Below are positions 52,225-63,200 of a stretch of 64,000 nucleotides of DNA, piece after piece. Below the pieces are notes generated by a model that saw only the letters and a list, made by a program, of their open reading frames with translations, had not been told where the DNA came from and did no database searches. The translations under genes and the position numbers were made by a program. Positions within the stretch are counted from its first letter, which is position 1; the number at the start of each line of letters is the position of its first letter. Source of the stretch: Macrocystis pyrifera (lineage: Eukaryota > Sar > Phaeophyceae > Laminariales > Laminariaceae); the NCBI GenBank assembly GCA_031763025.1, contig JASSKH010000017.1, positions 2,937,924-3,001,923 on the forward strand. The letters run 5' to 3'.

Positions 52225-55200
52225 ACGACAAGGTTTTGTACTGCTGAGTCGGCGTTTTTTTCGGCGGAAGACATGAAGGAAGGGGCACGACGAATTTTTT
52301 GCACTAATGTAACGGTGGTACTTTTTATAGGGGGGATGATGGAAGGAAGGAAGGAAGGAAGGAAGGAAGGAAGGTGCACGACGAAAGTTTAGCACTGCTG
52401 AGTCGGAGTTTAGGGGGAGGGAAGGGGGAAAGGAAGGGCACGATGAAAGTTTTGCACTGCTATATCGGTGGTGTTCTTCGGGATTTATCTGGACACGTAA
52501 CCGGCTATTGAATGCAGAAAAAAGACCACCAGCAGCTGTGTCGGACAAACAAGCAACATCAACCCTGAGGGTAGCCGGCTGGCAACCCTTCGTTTCGACA
52601 ACGCCAGCTCATGATGCACCATAAACACAAAATACAGTTCGTACGTGTTGTGGAAGCACCGAATGAAAACCGTCCTATCGATGCTCGTGCCTAATTAATT
52701 TCCAGTTCTGATGAAAGACCTGAAACGAAAAAAGCGCTCCTCTTCAACAACTGTTGTTTTATTTCTCAACAAAATATTCCTCCTATGAAATACCTGGTAC
52801 ACACCACTCTGTCTCTAAATATAGGGAATGTTTTGATTGAATATTAGTGTACAAACGGTATTTTATGTTTAGGGACGGAGTGGTAGGCAACATCAGCCTA
52901 TCTGCAGTTGGCCAAGGCCGCTTCCCCCCCCGTTGCACAATGTGGACGTAAAATAATCATTGTGGGGACATCGAACAACGTAGCACACCATTAGGCTTAC
53001 CGGAGTGAAGGGTTGTCCACACCTCGTGGGGTTTGCTATAGATGTGCATTGTTCGAGGTCTCCACAAGGTAATTTTTACCCCCGCAATATCCAAGGGGGG
53101 GTGTCCCGGCCACCTTTGTTGTAGTGCAGCTGCTTATCTATTACAAGGGACCACAGTAAATATAGGATCAAATATTGTTGGTAAAAATATAAAATATATA
53201 GGTTTTTGTGTGTACCGTAGGTCGTATTTACCATGTATGGTTCCCCGTGATAGTCAATGCTGAGTATAGCACGGAGTGCTATTGAGGAACACGAGGTTGT
53301 CGGTCGCGAGTGGTTATCCTCAACTAAGTCCAAGTAGAATTGTCCCCCCAACTAACTTCATGTGCAGTAATTCGAGGCGGGGTCAACGAGGGTTGAGGTC
53401 TTGTCGGCATTAAAAGTGCAAGGCACAAACCCTGATGGGGAGGGGGGGAGGAGAGCCTGCTATGTGGCCCCGCATCTGAATTACGAGTATTAGGAGAGAG
53501 AGACAAGACGGGCGAAGAAAATGAATGGGATGGAAAAACAAGAAACAAAAAATCTCTGAAGGGATGGTTGACGTTTAGGCTACGCGCAACGGGAATGTAT
53601 TTTTTCTACCGCGTTTGTCGCACAAAGCTCCGCACCTTGTCCGCAGGCAGTCGACACAGCCGCTACGTTTTGTCGGTGGGGTGTGCGAGTCTGGGAGACT
53701 TTCACACACGTTGGACAGATCAGATAGATCCTCTACAGATAGATCAGATAAATCGTCTAGATCCAACCTGCCCCTGCGAGATGTTGTCCTGGGTCTGTAT
53801 AGCACAGACCTATGCCAGAGAACACGTGCTACTACTGTTGACCATGCAGATTAGGTGCCGCTCCTACCCGGAGAACATGATGAGCTGTGTAGGTCATACG
53901 GATCAGGAACCTATCTTCCCCCGGGAAAAGATCTACACTATGAAATGGACACCGGCGATCAGCCCTGAAACATTTACATCATGAAGTGGGCATCGGCGAT
54001 CAGCCCTGAAATATCTACATCATGAAGTGGGTACCTTGTATCAGCCCTGGAACATCTAGACAGTGGAAGTAGGCATCGGTGATCTGCCCTCGGAAGGATC
54101 TAAATCGTGAGCTGAGTGTCGATGATCCTACCCTGAAAATATCTAGATCATCAAATGGGGAATGGCAAGACCCGCCCGATGCATGCGTGTCATGTGCGGA
54201 AACTTCGACTTACCTCGACCATGAACCGACTCAGGGCTTTCGCGACCGAGCCGCTCTTCGTGTCCTTCCTGTACAAGGCGGCCCCGATCCTCACCATGCT
54301 CTCCATCCATTCCTAGAGCGCGAAAAAAATAGGACGGTCGTTAAACAATCAGACAAGGAGTTGCGGAAAAAAACAGGCACTACGGCGCCGATTACAGCCC
54401 AAAGGGGAGTGTTGCGCTTAACAGGCAATATGGTGGCGGTAGCCGCCCGAGACGAGTTCGAGCGCGCACGGTTGTGCATTTGTTGTTGTTGTTCTTGTTG
54501 TTATTGACGGGGGTTCGTTTCATGGATTGGCCCCGGTATTGAGCTTGTGCGGGTGTGCGTATTGTGCGAGCGGGGATTCGCAATCGAAAAACGCCCCGGT
54601 ACCTGGTGGGGACGGCCAGAGGCAACGCAAATACGGAGGGCTCGAAAGAGATAGTACACGTTGGCAAGCGCTTCGTCCGTTCTTCGGTGCAACATTTTAA
54701 TAGTGCGACTATACTTGAAGGGGGTGGGGGAGTGGGTTCATATCATGCATGGCCGTAGTCGTATGACAATATAGACCCTCGCATCCCTACCATTCCGGCA
54801 CGGGGCACGTCGGATTGTTTCGGCGACCAGACTGTATTCATGGGCGGGTAGGTTAAAACAATTCCAGTGAGATATGTACCCGACTTAAAAGCCTCTCGGA
54901 ATAGGCCAGAAGTGTTACCGCTCTTATCTCCATACCGCTTGTATCCCCGTTCAAGAGCGATTTGAGTATCCCGGAGTAAGACGAAACTCGACTCGATCCT
55001 AAATCGGGATATATATATATACGTATATATACATGTATTTTTTCTACGTCAAGAACACAAAAGCTCGTAAACTGGGGAGAAAAAATCCGGGAAAACCTGG
55101 TTCATTCAAGTTTGCCTGCCAAGCCGATTTTTTACCGCTCTTCAACGCGTTCAGAACTGCACCCACATTTTTGGGACGAACTACTTGGTTTTAGTGTGGG

Positions 55201-58200
55201 ATTGTTTTCCCAGCAGTAATAAAAGGGATACAGCAGTGAGACAGTTTCCCGTCGCCTCTTATTGTGGATGCTCTCAAATGGGGTACCCGAATGCTCTGAA
55301 GCGTCCTCGGGGCCGAATCATTCAAAAGCCCGGAGGCGTGTTCTGAATGGAAGAATGCTGCGTACGTACCTCTGGGTGGAAATTCAAGTCATCGTCTGAT
55401 GTTGACATCATAAGCGTCCACACTGTGACTATATTTACGTTCAGAGCAGGTAAACTATCCCGGTGTACTATCGTTGCATTACGCCGAAGTTTAGTGTACT
55501 GCTGCTACTGTAGTACAGGTATTGTGGGGCATACCATAATGATTAGGACTCACGACGGACCCAAAAAACGTGTATTCCCGTATGCTTACATGCCATATTT
55601 GGTTCTAATTACTATGCTCACATGCCATATATGGAAGCGTTTATGATCCGGGGGTGGTACCTTATCCTCTCCGGGTGGCGCTGGCTTCATAAACCCCAGC
55701 CAAACAGGCGATCAGCCAGCGGGGTTGGGGTTTCCCCACCGTACGGGCGGTTTCGACCTTTGGCCGTGTTTTTCTTGTTGGGGGGAGGGTGACGGAGGGG
55801 GTCTTCAACTGAGAGCAACTACTCAGTGTCGCGTTTTTATCCACTTTTTTGTTGTTGTATCCGTGGGCCACACACATGGGGCTGTTGAAATGTAGGGTTG
55901 CCTATTATCTCTTTTTTCTCAAAGCCAAGTGTTTCGGGCGAGTTACGTACGTACTGTAGAACGAGAGCTCCTGGAGTGTGAGAGGAGAAGGAACCTCGGG
56001 ATAAAAGGGCTGCGACTCCTCCTGCCACCGTACCAGTGTGCGTCAAAGGCAAAGCAAGTGTCAAGATATCCCCATTACCCCTCTATCGTTGTCGAGGCGT
56101 TTCTATTTGTTATTTCTCCTGGAAGAGGAATGCTTGCGCTCTCTCCCTCTCAGAAGAAGCGCCTGGAGACAGAGGCAAAGAAGAGTTGATATGACATAAA
56201 ACACGTGTGAGTGATCAAGAGAGACCAAGAGTCTACCTGCACAACAGTAGACTTGTCTCAAACTGCCTACCTAACCCTGCGCTGCCACCTATGTACGAGT
56301 TTCCAAGGCTACGTGTCTTGACACTGGCGGCGACGGCAGGACAAGCTTGTGCACGCGAACAGCGAACATCCCGCACGCACACACAACACGCACCTGCTCG
56401 CAGAGGTGCTGGTCCGGATGAGCCGAGCCTTCTTGGGTCGCAGCAGCAGCATCAGCAGCAGCAGTAGCGGCAGAAAGTTCCTCCCCTCCTTCCACGCTTA
56501 TCGCCGTAAAGACGCTCTGAATCTCGCCCTCTAAAGCCTTGTTCTCTTTTTCGTCGGGCAGGAGAATGTCCGATAGGAACGCTCCATACTGACGCCTGCA
56601 CGACGGCCGCACACATGCCATACGAGTACACACCATTGTGCCGACGAAACAAGCACCCTACCGACCGCAAATATTAAACCCTTTCTGCACCGAGGGTATA
56701 TACACGAAAAACAAAATCCGAAATGACGCTATTTGTTCAGCGGCCTTGCAGCAGTGGGTGCGAGGGAGAGGAGGGGGGTGTACTCGATAGGAGAGATGTG
56801 AATCGATCTCATGCATGGCCATAGTCGTATGATCATAGACCCTCGCATCCCTATAATGCCGGGACGGAACATGTCGGGTTTTCACCGACCAGACAGACAT
56901 TGCTTGCACCAAGCGCGAAGCGCCGTGAGGTGCGGGGAGGGGGGGGGGGGGGAGGGCGGTACTCTAGGGGGGGGGGGGGGGGGGTACTCATGTCATGCTT
57001 GGCCGTAATCCTACTGCTACATACCCTCATATCCCTGCAATGCCGGGACGGAGCACGTATGGTTTTCACCGACCAGGTGGGCATAACTTGCACCAAACGC
57101 GATTCAGGACAGATGGATTCCTGAGAATGTGTAGTCTCCAGCCCACCATGTTGCCGCGGTGGGAACCGTATATAGCCTGCATGACCTAGGAGATGTTTCC
57201 TGTGGGTTGGATCTATCTGTAATATTACGGAGGACAATAGTAAATAGGACCAAATATTGTTTTTTAATACTAAAAATAGCGAAATATGTAAGTTTTCGTG
57301 TGTACCGTAGGTCCTATTTAATATGGTCCCCCGTGATATATATATAGAGAGATCCTGCAAAACACCTCAAAACGGCAGGTTAGGACCTAGATGATATGTA
57401 GATAGATAGATCGTGATCTGTCGGAGCTGGGGAAAAGCTTCGATTACGGGGGGGCCAATGTAGTGAGAATCATAACCCACGATGGACCCAAAAACCATGT
57501 ATTCACCTATGCTCACACACAATAATTTTGTTCTGATCACTGCGTCTATCCGTATACAACAGTGTGCAGTCAGTCTATCAATAGCGGTACCCTTGAATGC
57601 TGCTATTACGGGGGGCCATAGTAAATAGGACCAAATATTGTTAGTAAAAATAGCGAAAATATATAGGTTTTTGTGTGTAGCGTAGGTCCTATTTAATATG
57701 GTCCTCCGTAATAGCGTTGATTTCGGTAGTTTCAAACTCCACCCCGTGGTAAGATTGTGTTTATCTGCGAAAACAAAAAAAAAAGGAATCAACTGCTGAG
57801 AGCGCGTAGGGTGGGTATGACAGACGCTTAATCCGACGCGAGTCGATGAGGGAAGAAATGGCTGACGTCTTCTCGCGATAAGAAAGCAAGGCACGTACCG
57901 TGATGTTGGGGGGGATGAGCGCCCGCTATGTAACCCCGGATCTGAGTTGCGACTACTAGGAGGGAGGGAGAAAGGAAGGGCGCAGATAATAAATGGAACG
58001 GGAAGAAAGAAAAGAAAAAGTTATTACCTGCCCAAGTGATGGGAAAGGCTGTCGATCTCGCCGCCAACTCCGTCGAGAGAAGCATAGTAGGCGTACGAGC
58101 TGAGAAGCGCGCTGTAGCTGTTCCACAACGTCTCCCTCACAAGAATCGTCTCCTGAATGTTGGGGGCGACAACGAAAAAGCGAGGACATCACAAACTATT

Positions 58201-58531
58201 CCAGTAATTTTTTCCTTTTTTTTGTCCCTACTACGTAAAAGGGTTGCTGACATCTTCGTTATTGTAAAGACAAAAAGGTACAGCAGTCAAGACGCCCATA
58301 CGGGGGAGAGGGGTTTCTCGACCGGTTGCGCTCGCGCTCAAAATCCATCTTAGTGGTTTTCTGGGTGTTTCATTTGCGATCGTGGCGTGTAAGTAATGCG
58401 GTAAATTTATTAACTGCTACCGCGTGGCGTATCAGGTGCCATTTTTCGTGCTTCGTCCTGTCTGTACCGCCTATCAGGTGTCATCTTCCGTGGGTCGTAC
58501 TATACCAGATATCAGGCATCTTGTTCTGTCG

Positions 58532-58567
<36 letters not shown>

Positions 58568-58621
58568 GCCAGCCTGCCTGCCTGCCTGGGTGTCTGTCTG
58601 CCTACCTGCCTGAGTGTCTGT

Positions 58622-58672
<51 letters not shown>

Positions 58673-60249
58673 CCAGCCGAAAGGCAAGACCACATTGAAT
58701 CTCACTGGAAAGGAAGCAAAACCTGAAGCCTACATGACTGCTCCGTGGTACCACTGTGCGAAGGAAAGCTTCGAGGGTACGTTCGCAGAATGGAATATAT
58801 AGATCATAGCTCATAGATCATTCGCGCTATTAATAGTATTAATAGATGATTCTGAGACGGGCGTGCCATGGTCTATGGTCGAGGCAACATCTATTACGGA
58901 GGTCCACAGTTAATAGGACCCATGGTATACATAAAAACCTATATGTTTCGCTATTTTTACTAGCAATATTTGGTCCTATTTACTATGGTCCCCCGTAATA
59001 CGTAACTAACTTCTCTGAGACTCCTCGATCCTACACTCCCCACCCAACAAAAACGTCCTTCAGAAAAATGGCGAGCTATATAAGCGCGACAAAACAATCA
59101 AAAGGGCTTGCCAATCATAATACGCAATTCACGTCGGGCCCACAGATATTAGGGTTGTGGATCGGCTGTGTTTGCCGATACTTATTTAGAGCATCCGTTT
59201 CCTGCCCGGCTGATATCTGATGTATCGGCGAAGGCGGTATATGTATCGACCGAGCGTAAAAACAAGAGCTGGCTATCGTAGTTGGTTCCGTTTCTGTTCA
59301 CATTCCGTGCGAAAAAAAATGAGTATTTTTTTGCTGTAGTATTCTGTCTCTCTACCGTGGATCATTTAATGTAAGTATTGGATTGGATGAGGCCTCCTGC
59401 GCCGGGCAGGAGGTCTCGTCTGGTATTTCCCCCCGCGCTGAGTAAAGTGGCGAATCACATACTCTGCGCGGGGTTAATACCTGTAAATGATCTGAGTATA
59501 CGAGCCCAATAACGCTATTTCTACTGCCGGGTGGATAGGATGGTCTCAAGAAATGGCGCGACCAACTCTACTCCCGAGGTTTCGGGAGCGAAAGGAAGAA
59601 GTGACCTCGCTTCGATACAAATTCGGCAAAACACAATGGCAAAAAAAAAACATCGCCCGATTTGCCGATTCCGATATAAATTTCTCCCATTGATTGGTGT
59701 GAGTCAGCTCCGATTCACAACCCTGACAGATGTACCTTGATAAAAGTCTCACACATCGGACAGATCACGATCTATCTGATCTATCTGTAGATCACCTAGT
59801 TCCCTACCTGCCGTAGTGAGAGATTGTGCAGGAGGAACTGCAATTTACATATCAAGTCCCCGACAGGAAAAACATGCGCTACGTAGATCATGCAAATGAT
59901 ACGGGTCCAACCCGTCAACATGAGCTACAGATCATGCAAGATCGGGAATAGAGATATCTGCCTTGAGATATCTAGATCATGAACTGTCTGTGGGAACCGA
60001 TTATCTGTCCGATGATCCGTTCAATGTCTTGGGCTCGAAAGCCACCCCTACCTGCCGCAGCGCAGCTCTAAGCGGTGAGGGGGGGGGGGGTGGGTGGTTG
60101 TACTCATTATCATGCATGACCGTAGTCGTATTACCATAGACCCTCGCATTCCTACACTGCAGGGACGGAGCACGTCGGGTTTCACCGACCAGGCAGACAC
60201 CGCTTGCACCAAGCGCGGAGCGCCGTGAGGTGTTGGGCGAGTCGTGGCG

Positions 60250-60283
<34 letters not shown>

Positions 60284-63200
60284 CGGCTGGAGTCGCACCT
60301 GCTTTACGGTAGTCTTCTTGAGTATGATGTCACGGTTGCCCTCTGCCAAAAAGCGAGAGAACCGCTGGAGCTTGGACGCTCTCGCGAAAGAGGTATCGAA
60401 CCGTTGTCGCTTGATCTGTTGTTCATCGCACAAGAGGAGGAAACGCGGCTATACAGGATCAACGTAGTTTGTTCTTCGCGCAGGCCTTCATCATCAAACA
60501 CACTGTGATATTTTTATCGTCACTCCATCGCCTCCCGACCTTATTTTATCTTCTATGGCACTCCATCATCGCTCCTACCCCCTTTGGGACAGCAGAATCT
60601 CACCAGCACACGTGGCAAAGTGGTTCGTTTTCGAGCTGCGGAGAAAGTCGAGGCTACAATGCTACGCTAGGTCGTCGCCGCCCTGCTTACACACACAACA
60701 AAAAACATAGACCTTGAAAAGTACCATGTAAGGCCGCAGTCATCGGTTGTAGGGCGGATAACGATATCGCCCAGGGAGTGGCTCTCTCGCTCTCTCTCTA
60801 CAAGTACAACCAGGAGGCTTTCCCGAAAAGGGCCCACCTTGCTGTTGTCCCCTCTTTTCTATTTCGAGGCTACTGGTTCGTATAGAGGTCGATCACGAAA
60901 CCACGCTAGGTCGTCGTTGTGCTGCTGTACAAAGTACTACTACTGCAGTACAGTCTACAGTATCAGAAACAACTCAATGCCGTGCTCATATGGCGGAATG
61001 AACAATCTTGAGACTCGAGAGGAGGGACAAAGTAGAACAAACCAGGCAATGACGATTACGATACAGCAGCAACTTCGGTCCCCACGGTATACTCTTTTAT
61101 GGGGGTGTTGGACAATGTAGCACACCATTAAGCTTGCCGAACCGAGAGGTTGTCGACACACCTTGTGGGGTTTCCCACGTTGTCGCATGTCTCCACAAGG
61201 AGTTTTTTCACGCCCTCATTGTGTCAGGGGGAGGGTGTCCCGGACACCTGGATACTCCTAACACCGCGCATGTCTCACGTTTTGGGTCGCTATGTCTAGA
61301 TCCCACAACGGTTAGACGGTAACAAAAAATGTCCTGCAAGGCAGTCTTCTCGCGGTGCCTCCGGTGGGTGGAGGGGGTGGGTCAGTGGGCGGTGGGTGGG
61401 TCCCGTTCTACTGCTCTTGTGCTGTGCCTTGTCGATGTTATCTTTAACAACCCCTTTGCACGACTTGTTGTGCTATACTACGAGTACCTTATTAGGGTGT
61501 ATTTCAACAATATGTTGTCACCTCTGTTGTGTTCTACCTTTTCACCTGTGCGGTGCTCTACCTTAGTCAAGTTTTTTTCAACAACCGCTTTCACCGCTAT
61601 TGTACTGTACTGGTATAGTGGAATACTTTGTAAGAATTTTATAACAATGTCTCTTTTCACCGCTGTTGCGCTATGCCCTATGTCTTTTTTTTTCTACGAT
61701 CTCTTTTCAGGCCTATTGTGTTGTATATACCTCTTCGCTGTCCAGCAATTTGCACCTCAGACAGATCATCGATTACCTTTTTGTGATCTAGCTCGTTCAG
61801 AGCGCACGTATTCCTGATCTGTGTGATCTGTACGATCTGGCTCTCATGTTACCGGGTTGCAGCCGTACAACCTTCATGATCTACAGTAGCACATGTTTCC
61901 TGGTTGGGATCTGTACGATACGTACCCTGCACAACATCGCCTAACAGCAGCTTAGGTTCTAAATTATCTAGCTGATATATCTGGTCTATCTGATGTATAA
62001 TATAAATCAGATCTATCTGATCCATCTGATCCATCTGTCCGAGGTGTACAACAATCCCTTTCCACCGCTGTCGTGCTGTTAATACATATGCGTACCTTTT
62101 CGGTGTTCAGCAGGGCCCGGCTCTCGCACTGGTGCTTCCTCTGCGTAAACACGGAGTTGCGTTCCACCGACCAGGTCTTGCCGTTCTCAGGCGCCACCGG
62201 TTCGCCGCAGTCGTCGAAGTCGTCCTGCCATCATTGTGATTAATTGTGATGATTACGTTGTAAGGCTTACCAGGTACTGTAGATTGGACGATTTTCTGGG
62301 TTTTTGACCCGTGCGCTGTACATTAATTCAACTATAATCGGAACAACTCAATAAAATATAGCTGGTTTGACCTTGCGCTAATTGCGAGTGTTTTATAGGC
62401 CCCACATGATTTTTCCAAGTGCTTTATTTTTCTACTCTATTTCCGAGTGTTTGGTTCCCTAGCCGGAAGTGGGCTGGCGAAAAAACAAACAAACTCGTAT
62501 ACCGTATACCTGGTACCTGGTAGGCGTTTCTGAGAAAGTCGGAAATCGCAATCTGAGGCGTATGCATCGCAGTTTTGGCCAAAATAATTGGTCTAAAATA
62601 GCGTCTCGGAGAGTGGTGGAAAGATGCATCGGAGCTTGAGTAACGACCGACAACAGCCTGCTTTTTCTCGAGATCTACGCTGTTGTCCGGTATCCCTTGA
62701 TTGGGTTATTCCATCCAGGCAAAAAAAAAAAAAAAACGTTTTTATCGCTGTACAAAAGTGCGTACTCGCACCGGCACCGAAACAATTTAGTGCCAGAGCG
62801 AGCGCAAATGAACCTGTACATATATCGTGCTCATATATTAAAGCTAGGATGTCGGCCGATTCTTCAAAGGGTTTGCCTAGCTTTCATTGTGGAATATTAC
62901 ACATCGTACTATTAATATAGCGATGTACCTAGAGCACCGCAAGCAAACACCAGGGTCTACGACATACGCTTAACTGTTTTCACCGTCGACTACTTTGATT
63001 GCTGCGCTTTGGTAGGACGAACGAAGGTTCGTATTGACGAGCGGTCGCGCATGCCTTGAATGTGCCCTCGGGGCCTCTGCCTGGTGTGTGTGGAGTGGTG
63101 GAGTTGTGCGTCAGACCAAATACCCTATCCATCCGTCAAGACAACACACCATCGAGAACGGATGTCGCACTTTTTCTTTTCTCGACCACCAGAAAAAGTG

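Noticed and set aside
53571..53990. Plus-strand frame of ~138 codons
   Set aside because: Covers a family G foldback and its tandem expansion; the frame is a by-product of repeated GATC words.
61329..61817. Plus-strand 162-codon hydrophobic frame resembling a membrane protein
   Set aside because: It lies on a degenerate tandem array and runs into a family G element; the hydrophobicity comes from T-rich repeats.
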